Part shown: one piece after another, positions 8,365-15,825 of the stretch | Position numbering within the stretch: position 1 is the first letter of the stretch | How the letters are laid out: each line of letters starts with the position of its first letter | NCBI GenBank assembly: GCA_946558695.1 | Contig: CAMNTQ010000024.1 | Location: 1 to 50,756, forward strand | Source of the DNA: an uncultured Lachnospiraceae bacterium | Lineage (GTDB): Bacteria; Bacillota; Clostridia; Lachnospirales; Lachnospiraceae | Length of the DNA: 50,756 nt | Direction: 5' to 3' | Made by a program: the position numbers and the translations under genes | The notes under the pieces: generated by a model | The model's database searches: none | The model's input: the letters and a program-made list of their open reading frames with translations, nothing else | Told to the model about the DNA's origin: nothing

Positions 8365-9561
8365 ATGCTGAAGGGAAAAACAATTCTTCTTGGAGTCACA
8401 GGAGGGATTGCTGCATATAAGAGCGCATCTCTTGCAAGTCTGCTTGTCAAGGCAGGAGCCGACGTGCGGGTACTTATGACAGAAAATGCGAAGAATTTTA
8501 TCAATCCCATTACATTTGAAGCGCTGACAGGGCATAAGTGCGTCTCGGACACATTTGATCGAAATTTTGAGTTTCAGGTGGAGCATGTGGCGCTGGCAAA
8601 AGAAGCGGATGCAGTGATCATTGCCCCGGCTACGGCTAATGTAATTGCAAAACTAACCCATGGGATTGCGGATGATATGCTGACAACGACAGTATTGGCA
8701 TGTCGCTGCCCAAAGATCATTGCTCCTGCTATGAATACTGCCATGTATGAAAATCCGGTGACACAGGACAATATAGAGCAGCTTCGCCGTTACGGTATGG
8801 AGATTGCCAGACCGGCATACGGGCATCTGGCCTGCGGGGATACGGGTGCGGGAAAGATGTTAGAACCGGAGAGTCTGATTGAGTATGTTTACAAAAGCTG
8901 CGCGTTTCCAAAAGATATGGAAGGGTTGAAGGTGCTGGTGACGGCGGGACCGACGCAGGAAGCGATTGATCCGGTCCGGTACATTACGAACCATTCTTCC
9001 GGGAAGATGGGTTACAGTATCGCCAGAGCATGTATGTTAAGGGGGGCTTTGGTTACTCTCGTGACAGGTAAAACTGCATTGAAGCCGCCTATGTTCGTGG
9101 ATGTGGTTCCGGTAGTCACTGCAAAAGATATGTATGAGGCGGTAGTTTTAAGGAGCGGGGAGATGGATGTTATCATTAAGGCGGCGGCTGTTGCTGATTA
9201 TCGTCCCAGATATGAGTCGGAGGAGAAGATGAAAAAGTCTGACGGCCAGATGATCATGGAACTAGAACGGACAGACGATATTTTAGGATATCTTGGCACT
9301 CATAAAAAGGCGGGTCAGTTCTTGTGCGGATTTTCTATGGAGACAGAAAATATGATAGAGAATTCCCGGATAAAACTTGAAAAGAAGCATCTGGATCTGA
9401 TCGTGGCAAATAATCTGAAGGTTCAGGGGGCAGGTTTTGAGACTGACACAAATATTGTCACGCTGATCGGTACAGACATTCAGGAAGAGCTTCCGATCAT
9501 GGAAAAAGAAAAGGTGGCGGGCTGTATCATAGACCGGATTCTTAAGATAAAGGCAACATAA
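8365..9561 (+). CDS. coaBC: Bifunctional phosphopantothenoylcysteine decarboxylase / phosphopantothenate-cysteine ligase
   Basis: CoaBC carries out two steps of coenzyme A synthesis: CTP-dependent addition of cysteine to 4'-phosphopantothenate (CoaB), then FMN-dependent decarboxylation (CoaC). The 398-aa protein has the N-terminal flavoprotein CoaC domain (LLGVTGGIAAYK, catalytic-His region VEHVALAKEAD, PAMNTAMYENP, and the Cys loop HLACGDTGAGKM). The C-terminal CoaB domain follows (LVTAGPTQEAIDPVRYITN, SSGKMGY, LERTDDIL). ATG 8365 follows AGGAGGAG with a 9-base spacer; the upstream in-frame ATG at 8338 has no such site. Confidence 0.97.
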   Translation: MLKGKTILLGVTGGIAAYKSASLASLLVKAGADVRVLMTENAKNFINPITFEALTGHKCVSDTFDRNFEFQVEHVALAKEADAVIIAPATANVIAKLTHGIADDMLTTTVLACRCPKIIAPAMNTAMYENPVTQDNIEQLRRYGMEIARPAYGHLACGDTGAGKMLEPESLIEYVYKSCAFPKDMEGLKVLVTAGPTQEAIDPVRYITNHSSGKMGYSIARACMLRGALVTLVTGKTALKPPMFVDVVPVVTAKDMYEAVVLRSGEMDVIIKAAAVADYRPRYESEEKMKKSDGQMIMELERTDDILGYLGTHKKAGQFLCGFSMETENMIENSRIKLEKKHLDLIVANNLKVQGAGFETDTNIVTLIGTDIQEELPIMEKEKVAGCIIDRILKIKAT

Positions 9562-9646
9562 AGAGAGTGCAAAGATAAAAGAGAAAATAAAAGCAGCAAA
9601 GAAATACAAGGGAAAAAGTTGATAGAGGTACGAAGGAGATTAAATT

Positions 9647-10216
9647 ATGGATACAATAATCAGGCAATCTGTGTTAAGCGGTATGCTGGTAGGGATCGGG
9701 GTTGTGATCAATACGGTATCTGAGGACCGTTATGCGGGCGCGCTGCTGTTTTCGCTGGCGCTCCTTACGATCATCCATTGCGGATTAAAGTTATATACGG
9801 GGAAAATCGGTTTTATAAGGACTGTTCCGGTACGGGATCTGGGAATTATGCTTTTGGGGAACCTTTTTGGGGTGTTGATACCGACGCTTGCAATTGCTTC
9901 CCAGAGAGAAAGCGTGATGGAAAAGCTTATGGAAGTGTCAGAAAATAAATTCTCAGCAGGTTTTCCTGCCATGTTTATTTTCGGCTGCTTTTGCGGAGTA
10001 TTGATGTTTGTCGCGGTATACTGTAAGAATACGGTGATCACCGTGTTTTGTATCATGGTGTTTATTTTGTCGGGGTTTGAACACTGTATTGCAGATTTCC
10101 CTTATTTTGCTATTAATTTCAGCGTGGTTAATCTAGGAAAATTCCTATGTGTAGTGGCGGGTAATTCTGTTGGTTCTATTGTGACTCATTATTTGATAAA
10201 GGATGAAGGGCAGTAA
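9647..10216 (+). CDS. FNT-family formate/nitrite channel-like membrane protein (short)
   Basis: This is an integral membrane protein of 189 aa with about five to six hydrophobic segments. The motif GFEHCIADFPYF near residue 145 resembles the GFEHSVANM signature of the formate/nitrite transporter family, and GNLFGVLIPTLAIAS resembles the family's conserved Gly/Asn region. FNT channels are normally 250-280 aa, so this is a short version, lacking much of the usual N-terminal helix pair or tail. It starts at an ATG after AAGGAGATTAA. It is probably a small-anion channel; the substrate is unknown. Confidence 0.65.
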   Translation: MDTIIRQSVLSGMLVGIGVVINTVSEDRYAGALLFSLALLTIIHCGLKLYTGKIGFIRTVPVRDLGIMLLGNLFGVLIPTLAIASQRESVMEKLMEVSENKFSAGFPAMFIFGCFCGVLMFVAVYCKNTVITVFCIMVFILSGFEHCIADFPYFAINFSVVNLGKFLCVVAGNSVGSIVTHYLIKDEGQ

Positions 10217-10246
10217 AGTCCTGCTATGCAAAATCGCTTCTCATTT

Positions 10247-10303
10247 TTGCGGCGTGTTCCCGCGGAATGCGCATTTTAGTTTATGTGCGTTCCGGGGCCG
10301 CGA
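10247..10303 (+). repeat. Long imperfect hairpin downstream of the FNT gene
   Basis: CGGAATGCGCAT (10263-10274) pairs along its full 12 bases with ATGTGCGTTCCG (10283-10294), counting G-U pairs, around an 8-base loop. An outer stem TTGCGGC (10247-10253) / GCCGCGA (10297-10303) extends it. No U-tract follows, so it is either a terminator without a tail or a structured RNA element. The region from here to 10497 shows no other gene. Confidence 0.6.
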
Positions 10304-10497
10304 CAAGTAACGTGTGTATGTTAAATTTTGAACTATGAAGAAATATTTTGCTTGCATATGGCAAAATGGTGATTTATACTATCTATATCAAAGGATTCTG
10401 AATATCATGGCCGTTCGGTCAAGCGGTTCCATTTGTATGAAATAAGGTTGCTGTGAACAGTAAGAAATCAATTAAATAAAACAGAGCAGGAAAGTTG

Positions 10498-10526
10498 TTG
10501 TATAAATTGTGTATAACAGATATAAT
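10498..10526 (+). promoter_or_regulatory. Predicted sigma-70 promoter for the Rpn-like gene
   Basis: TTGTAT (10498-10503), a 17-base spacer and a perfect TATAAT (10521-10526) lie about 80 bases before the ATG at 10605, in an AT-rich gap. Confidence 0.6.
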
Positions 10527-10604
10527 AAAGACAAAAAATGATATGTTGGGTGTTATGATGGTGCTGTTGCATTTATTATTCTTTCCTGCAGAAAGGAAAG
10601 GATA

Positions 10605-11531
10605 ATGAAAATGAATAACAGTGATGATTTTATCATGAGGCCGAAACCGACACACCTGAACAGACGGTATAAGGATGATAAGGAAGGGATACTTGATGTC
10701 CGGGTAAAATTAAACGGAAGTATTCAGATTGATGTGGAGATGCAGGTGATCATGTTTACTTACTGGGCGGAGCGGTCTTTGTACTACCTGGGTAAGATGT
10801 TTGCAGAGCAGCTTCAGAAAGGTCAGGATTATGAGGAACTTCAGAAGTGCATTCATGTGGGGATTCTGGATTTTGAACTGTTTGAGAGTGAAGAATTTTA
10901 TTCCAGATTTCATATGTGGGAAGATTCAAGGAGAGAATTGTATTCGGAAAAGTTGGAGATACATATTCTGGAACTTCCGAAACTTGCAAGGTTTGAGTAT
11001 CCGCGGACAGGGATTCTTAGCTGGGCACGGTTCTTTAATGGGGAAGAAAAGGAGGAACTAAAAATGCTTGCGAAATCAGATGAATATGTACAAAGGGCGT
11101 ATGATAAGCTAGTGGATATCAGTGCGGATGAAGAAAAACGTCTGGAATATGAGGCAAGGGAGAAAGCAATCCGCGATTATAATAATATCGTCTCAAGCGG
11201 TTGGGTGCGGGGATGTGAGCAGGGAAGAAAAGATGGATTTCGTCAAGGCCGTCTGGAAGGTCAAAAGGAGGGCCGGAAAGAAGGCCGTCTGGAAGGTCAA
11301 AAAGAAGGTCGTCTGGAAGGTCAGAAGGAGGGTCGGAAAGAAGGTCGTCTGGAAGGTCAGAAGGAGGGTCGGAAAGAAGGTCGTCTGGAAGGAATTAAGG
11401 CGGTGATTGAAGTATGTCAGGAAGAATTGAAGCTATCGAAAGATGATACGGCTGTGAAAGTTGTCCGAAAATTCTCTGTATCGAAAGATGAAGCTGAAAA
11501 TTGCGTAGAGAAATACTGGAAAAGTACATAA
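10605..11531 (+). CDS. Rpn-family PD-(D/E)XK nuclease / putative transposase, N-terminally shortened
   Basis: Rpn-type proteins are nucleases related to transposases that promote RecA-independent recombination; most genomes carry decaying copies. The 308-aa product has the PD-(D/E)XK core at residues 26-47 (DDKEGILDVRV ... IDVEMQV), then the conserved WAERSLYYLGKMFAEQ and ILDFELF and HILELPKL blocks. The usual ~50-residue N-terminal part seems to be deleted: FIMRPK, normally near the start, runs almost directly into the segment just before the first catalytic Asp. The C-terminal part holds a Gly-rich, highly charged repeat (see separate entry) and a three-helix tail. The start follows GAAAGGAAAGG. 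It may be catalytically impaired but is open throughout. Confidence 0.8.
   Translation: MKMNNSDDFIMRPKPTHLNRRYKDDKEGILDVRVKLNGSIQIDVEMQVIMFTYWAERSLYYLGKMFAEQLQKGQDYEELQKCIHVGILDFELFESEEFYSRFHMWEDSRRELYSEKLEIHILELPKLARFEYPRTGILSWARFFNGEEKEELKMLAKSDEYVQRAYDKLVDISADEEKRLEYEAREKAIRDYNNIVSSGWVRGCEQGRKDGFRQGRLEGQKEGRKEGRLEGQKEGRLEGQKEGRKEGRLEGQKEGRKEGRLEGIKAVIEVCQEELKLSKDDTAVKVVRKFSVSKDEAENCVEKYWKST
11247..11378 (+). repeat. In-frame tandem repeats encoding GRLEGQKEGRKE / GRLEGQKE
   Basis: Three 36-base units (GRLEGQKEGRKE) and one 24-base unit (GRLEGQKE) follow one another in the order 12-8-12-12 residues, with a partial unit (GRLEG) after them. Units are nearly identical at the DNA level, differing mainly GGC/GGT and CAA/CAG, so slippage can change copy number in multiples of 12 bases without breaking the frame. 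Confidence 0.9.
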
Positions 11532-11573
11532 GTAAATAAAAGCTGCTCCGGCTGACCGTATATTGAATAGCGG

Positions 11574-11597
11574 AAAAGCAGGGCAGCTTGTGCTTTT
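11574..11597 (+). terminator. Terminator between convergent genes
   Basis: AAAAGCA (11574-11580) and TGCTTTT (11591-11597) form a 7-bp stem with a 10-base loop, followed by TAATTTT. It lies between the ends of the Rpn-like gene and the minus-strand gene, so it may serve both directions. Confidence 0.55.
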
Positions 11598-11947
11598 TAA
11601 TTTTCTGCGCAGTATTTTTTGTGATCTTCTTCAAAATCGTCTAATTGCTTCTGAAGTGCGGAGATTTCGGAATCGGATAGATTCTCAAGAAGTGCAGTCA
11701 TATCTCCTTTGATTTTAGCTGGATTATAAGGAATTTCTAAAGCAAAATCAGCATAGGCGCGGATTTTTTGAAAATACATAGTAGTCTCTGCGCTTTCTTT
11801 TGCGCGCCGGCTCATGCGGTACATGAATACGCAGTCAGCGGCATCGGTATCTGTGCATTCTTTGCAGATCCATTTTCCTAAAAAGTAATGACTTCCTTTT
11901 AGCTCATAGAGAAATCCCGGGTATTTTAAAATGCGTTCTGTTATCAT
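11597..11947 (-). CDS. Hypothetical protein, 116 aa
   Basis: No family is recognised. The protein has a compact N-terminal part with a KWICKEC cysteine pair and a basic MYRMSRRAKES stretch, and an acidic helical C-terminus (ISALQKQLDDFEEDHKKYC). It has no signal peptide or membrane span. The start at 11947 is well supported by GAGGAGGAAG about eight bases upstream on the minus strand, so it is probably a real gene. It is convergent with the Rpn-like gene and divergent from the mannan locus. No functional link is evident. Confidence 0.65.
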   Translation of the reverse strand: MITERILKYPGFLYELKGSHYFLGKWICKECTDTDAADCVFMYRMSRRAKESAETTMYFQKIRAYADFALEIPYNPAKIKGDMTALLENLSDSEISALQKQLDDFEEDHKKYCAEN

Positions 11948-12052
11948 GATTTACTTCCTCCTCTTCTTTTATTATTATCGCTGAAAATCTTTGAGTTTTC
12001 AATGGATATTTTAATGAAACTTAACAATTTTAAGAGTAGGATATCAATCATG

Positions 12053-12081
12053 TTGACATCAAAACAGAATGATGATAAATT
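12053..12081 (+). promoter_or_regulatory. Sigma-70 promoter of the alpha-galactosidase gene
   Basis: A perfect TTGACA (12053-12058), a 17-base spacer and TAAATT (12076-12081) stand 39 bases before the GH36 start, followed by ACGGAGGTAA as ribosome site. Confidence 0.75.
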
Positions 12082-12120
12082 CGTCATATTGGTGAATTTT
12101 GACAAACGGAGGTAATAAAA

Positions 12121-14310
12121 ATGGCGATTGGGTACTATGAAGAGCAGAAAATCTTTAAATTGGATACAGAGAATACTACGTATATGATTGGGCTTACACC
12201 AGAAGGATATGTGGGGCATGTTTATTATGGGGCCTATGTGGAGGGCGCAGATGCAGCGTATTTGCTGAGGACAGGGGAGCATCCGTATACGCCGTCAAAA
12301 CTGCCGAGAGAGAAATCTTCTTTTCTTGATTTCTTTCCGGCAGAGTATCCCACGGGAGGAATCGGAGATTATAGGGAAAGCTGTCTGGATGTGAGGGGTG
12401 AGGCGGGCAGCCGGGGATGCGAGATTCTCTATGACTGTCACAATATTAGAAAGGGGAAACCAAAGCTTAAAGGACTTCCGGCTTCTTTCGGGACGGAGGA
12501 AGAGGCAGAGACATTAGAGATTGTGTGTGTTGACAGAGAATTGAGGCTGAAGGTTATCCTTTCTTACTCTGTATTTGAAAAATCAGATATTATTGCCAGA
12601 AATGTAAGACTTATCAATGAGGGAGAGGAGCATCTGAGGATTGAGAAAGTCTTTTCGGCTTGTATTGATATGGATAATGAAGAATTTGAAATGGTCACGC
12701 TGGCGGGGGGATGGGCCAGAGAGCGCCGTCTTCAGAGAAGAAAGCTTACGTACGGGAAACAGATGGTATCTTCCCAAAGAGGTGAGTCAAGCCATCAGGA
12801 GCACCCTTTTCTGGCTCTTGTAACACCTGAAACGACTTATCAGACAGGGCGCTTGTATGCTATGAATTTTGTGTATTCCGGCAATTTTGTTGCGGAGGCA
12901 GAACTGAACCAGCACGATGCGGTGCGGATGGTCTTAGGGATCAGCGGAGAAGATTTCTGCTGGAATCTGAGAGGGGGAGAGGAATTTCAGGTGCCGGAGG
13001 CCCTGCTTATATTTTCAGAGGAAGGATTCGGGAAGATGAGCCGGTCTTTTCACGATTTTTACCGGAATCATATGATACGGAGCCCTTACCTTCATAAAAA
13101 AAGACCGGTGCTGATTAATAACTGGGAGGCGACGTATTTTGATTTTGATACGGAAAAGCTTTTAGATATAGCCAGAGAAGCGAAAAAGGCGGGAATCGAG
13201 ATGCTCGTCATGGATGACGGCTGGTTTGGAAAGCGCAATAATGATGACAGTTCTCTTGGCGATTGGACAGTCAATAAAGAAAAGATTACGGGCGGTCTTA
13301 AGTATCTTGTGGAGCAGGTGAGGGAGATTGGACTGGAGTTCGGAATCTGGTTTGAGCCGGAGATGATCTCGCCGGATTCTGAGCTGTACCGGGAGCATCC
13401 GGAGTGGGCGATCCATATTCCGGGGCGTAAGGCAACGGAAAGCAGGGCGCAATATGTGCTTGATCTGTCAAATCCTGAGGTAGTAGACTACGCGTATGAG
13501 TGCGTGGCGAAGATTTTAAGGAGCGCTCCCATTTCCTATGTAAAATGGGATATGAACCGTCAGCTTTGTGATCTGGGAAGCAGTTATCTTGACAGAGATT
13601 CCCAACAGGAACTGTTTCACCGCTATGTGCTGGGACTTTATGAGATGCAGGAGAGGCTTGTGAATGAGTTCCCAGATCTTCTCCTTGAAAACTGTTCCAG
13701 CGGAGGAGGAAGGTTCGATGCGGGAATGCTTTATTACAGTCCGCAGATTTGGTGCAGCGATGATACGGATGCCGTGGAGCGTCTTTCTATTCAGGAGGGT
13801 ACGGCCCTTCTGTATCCGCTGTCTACTATGGGAGCCCATGTGAGTGACTGCCCGAATCATATGACAGGGCGGATCACGCCGTTTGAGACGAGAGGACATG
13901 TGGCGCTTTTTGGAACTTTTGGCTATGAACTGGATATTACGAAGATCTCAGAAAAAGACCGCGGGATGATCCCCGCACAGGTAGAGATGTACCATAAGTA
14001 CAATGATCTTGTAAGAGAGGGAGATTATTACCGGATAGCATCTTATAGAGAGAATCATAAGTATGACTGTTTCCTCGTGGCGGCGAAGGATAAGAGCGAA
14101 GCGCTTATGACTTTTGTTCAGGTGCAGTGTACTCCAACTTTTCATGGAAAGAAAATAAAGCTTCAGGGACTGGATGAAAAGACGGTATACCGACTGGAAG
14201 GAACGGAAGAAAGCTTCACAGGTGAGATGCTGATGAAAGGCGGGTTTGTGATTGATTTTATGCAGGGTGATGCAGTAAGCCGGATTTATCATTTTGTAGC
14301 TAATTTTTAG
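12121..14310 (+). CDS. GH36 alpha-galactosidase (AgaA-type), cytoplasmic
   Basis: The enzyme hydrolyses terminal alpha-1,6-galactose from galactomannan- or raffinose-type oligosaccharides with retention of configuration. The 729-aa length is that of tetrameric bacterial GH36 enzymes. Order: an N-terminal beta-sandwich (about 1-330), then the (beta/alpha)8 barrel with NNWEATYFDF, MDDGWFGKRNND and WFEPEMISPDS, then a C-terminal sandwich. The nucleophile is Asp477 in YVKWDMNR; the acid/base is Asp547 (or 548) in CSDDTDAVERL, spaced as in characterised family members. There is no signal peptide, so it acts on imported oligosaccharides. It has its own promoter and starts the mannan locus, where it would remove galactose side chains before phosphorolysis. 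Confidence 0.95.
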   Translation: MAIGYYEEQKIFKLDTENTTYMIGLTPEGYVGHVYYGAYVEGADAAYLLRTGEHPYTPSKLPREKSSFLDFFPAEYPTGGIGDYRESCLDVRGEAGSRGCEILYDCHNIRKGKPKLKGLPASFGTEEEAETLEIVCVDRELRLKVILSYSVFEKSDIIARNVRLINEGEEHLRIEKVFSACIDMDNEEFEMVTLAGGWARERRLQRRKLTYGKQMVSSQRGESSHQEHPFLALVTPETTYQTGRLYAMNFVYSGNFVAEAELNQHDAVRMVLGISGEDFCWNLRGGEEFQVPEALLIFSEEGFGKMSRSFHDFYRNHMIRSPYLHKKRPVLINNWEATYFDFDTEKLLDIAREAKKAGIEMLVMDDGWFGKRNNDDSSLGDWTVNKEKITGGLKYLVEQVREIGLEFGIWFEPEMISPDSELYREHPEWAIHIPGRKATESRAQYVLDLSNPEVVDYAYECVAKILRSAPISYVKWDMNRQLCDLGSSYLDRDSQQELFHRYVLGLYEMQERLVNEFPDLLLENCSSGGGRFDAGMLYYSPQIWCSDDTDAVERLSIQEGTALLYPLSTMGAHVSDCPNHMTGRITPFETRGHVALFGTFGYELDITKISEKDRGMIPAQVEMYHKYNDLVREGDYYRIASYRENHKYDCFLVAAKDKSEALMTFVQVQCTPTFHGKKIKLQGLDEKTVYRLEGTEESFTGEMLMKGGFVIDFMQGDAVSRIYHFVANF

Positions 14311-14321
14311 AAATTAATTAG

Positions 14322-14359
14322 TTGACATTTAGCTAAAAAAGTATTATATTTTAGTTAAA
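14322..14359 (+). promoter_or_regulatory. Promoter with two candidate LacI operators
   Basis: TTGACA (14322-14327), a 17-base spacer and TATATT (14345-14350) form a strong promoter. A perfect palindrome TTTAGCTAAA (14328-14337) lies in the spacer, and TTTAGTTAAA (14350-14359) begins at the end of the -10 box; the two start exactly 22 bases apart, two helical turns. Related sequences lie at the lacI-type gene and at the ABC operon. Confidence 0.6.
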
Positions 14360-14379
14360 TGATTTTACGTGGTGATGGA

Positions 14380-15117
14380 ATGTACGATTCATATAAGAAG
14401 ACGGCGCTGAGTGATGATGCCAGTATCTATAATACAGACAGGGAACGTACAGAAAAGCAGAAGTGGAGAGAGATGAGTAAAGAGCAGAGGAGACAGTATT
14501 TTGCTGATTATTATCTCAGACGGATATTGTGCATACTGGCTGGCGCCGCAGCGGTACTTTTTTTAATCTGGCATTTTATGAAACTGGCGGATGAAACGGT
14601 TTTATATGTGGCAGTAGTAGATGAGTCTCTGGATACGGAAAAACTGAAACGGATGTCAGAGGAATTGAATGACAGATTCAAAGTGGATGGCAGGCATAAG
14701 AAGGTCATTATAGATGATACCTTTTTTATGAAAGATGATGCGCTGACACGTATGGAGGTCTATCTTCACAGCAATCAGCTTGATGTGATCATTGCTGATG
14801 AGACTGTGTGGAGAGAGCTTTCCGGATACGGTTTTTTGAAGCGGTTAGACGAATTTTCAGGCAATCTGGAAAAGCCGAAAGAATCACATTATGAATACAA
14901 GCTTTTGGAGGCAAACGGATATCTGGACAGTGATGATATCTCCTTTGAAGATCAAGAGGTTGCAAGGGGTGAGACGGCGCCCTATGGCGTGGACATTTCA
15001 GAGAGCAGAAAATTTGGAGAAATGAAGGAGTATATGGAACATCCTGTATTTGCGATTGCAGAAGGCGCAAAAAATGAAGAGCGGGCAGAAGATTTCCTTG
15101 ATTATCTTATGGAATGA
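14380..15117 (+). CDS. Membrane-anchored protein resembling a solute-binding domain, unknown function
   Basis: The 245-aa protein has a basic cytoplasmic N-terminus, one transmembrane helix at about residues 50-70 (RRILCILAGAAAVLFLIW), and an external domain. That domain reads like part of a periplasmic-binding fold: LDVIIADETVWRELSGYGFLKRLDEF and PVFAIAEGAKNEERAEDFLDYL recall solute-binding proteins, but it is too short for a whole one. The ATG at 14380 has a modest GGTGATGG site; ATG 14359 lies inside the operator with no site. YesL and the phosphohexomutase follow in the same operon. It may sense or assist the mannan ABC transporter; no named family is recognised. Confidence 0.7.
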   Translation: MYDSYKKTALSDDASIYNTDRERTEKQKWREMSKEQRRQYFADYYLRRILCILAGAAAVLFLIWHFMKLADETVLYVAVVDESLDTEKLKRMSEELNDRFKVDGRHKKVIIDDTFFMKDDALTRMEVYLHSNQLDVIIADETVWRELSGYGFLKRLDEFSGNLEKPKESHYEYKLLEANGYLDSDDISFEDQEVARGETAPYGVDISESRKFGEMKEYMEHPVFAIAEGAKNEERAEDFLDYLME

Positions 15118-15179
15118 AAGCATCTTATGAAATGAAGAGAAAGCGTTGACTTTTACTATGATATAAGGAGGATAAGGAC

Positions 15180-15812
15180 GTGGCAGCGAAAGACATTTTT
15201 CAGCCTGACAACTTGTTTAGCGAAGTGATGACGAAGATTTTTGATATTCTTCTTTTGAATATTCTGTGGCTGATCTGTTGTATTCCCATCTTCACTTTTG
15301 GCGCATCTACGACAGCGCTGTATTATGTGATGATGAAGCTTGCGCGGGATGAGGAGAACGGAATTGTGAGAGGGTTTTTTAAGGCTTTTAAGGAGAATTT
15401 CAGGCAGTCGCTGCCGATTACGGGGCTCTTTTTTCTGTTTGCGGCAGTCCTGACAGTTGATTTCCATGTGTTGGGGCAGAATGGAACAAAGAGTGCTTCG
15501 GTGATGTACGGGGGATGCTGTGTGCTGTTGGTTTTTGGGGCTGCAGTGTTCGGCTATACGTTTCCGCTGCTTGCCAGATTTGAAAATACAGTGAAAAATA
15601 CACTGGTTAACGGGGCGAAGATTGCGGCTGCCCATTTGCCTCAGACGGCAGTTATGGTAGTGATCAATGCAGCTCCGCTTATATGGTTTTTGATGTCTCC
15701 GGATACTTTTTCTGTCATATTCTGGATCTGGGTGTTTGCCGGAGAGGGGCTGTCTGCATTTCTAATATCAAAGATTGTTGTCAGGGTATTTGATAAATTT
15801 ATTTCATTTTAA
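15180..15812 (+). CDS. YesL-family (DUF624) integral membrane protein
   Basis: The 210-aa protein has about five transmembrane segments and the DUF624 N-terminal block (LLLNILWLICCIPIFTFGASTTALYY), followed by a helix-rich cytoplasmic loop. YesL-like proteins sit beside carbohydrate ABC transporters in Firmicutes; their role is not established. GTG 15180 follows AAGGAGGATAAGG. Between the preceding protein and the phosphohexomutase gene it belongs to the mannan operon. Confidence 0.85.
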   Translation: MAAKDIFQPDNLFSEVMTKIFDILLLNILWLICCIPIFTFGASTTALYYVMMKLARDEENGIVRGFFKAFKENFRQSLPITGLFFLFAAVLTVDFHVLGQNGTKSASVMYGGCCVLLVFGAAVFGYTFPLLARFENTVKNTLVNGAKIAAAHLPQTAVMVVINAAPLIWFLMSPDTFSVIFWIWVFAGEGLSAFLISKIVVRVFDKFISF

Positions 15813-15825
15813 GGAGGATGCGGCT

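Noticed and set aside
11247..11378. Possible CRISPR-like array
   Set aside because: The repeats are contiguous, without spacers, in frame, and encode a Gly/Lys/Glu tract of the Rpn-like protein.
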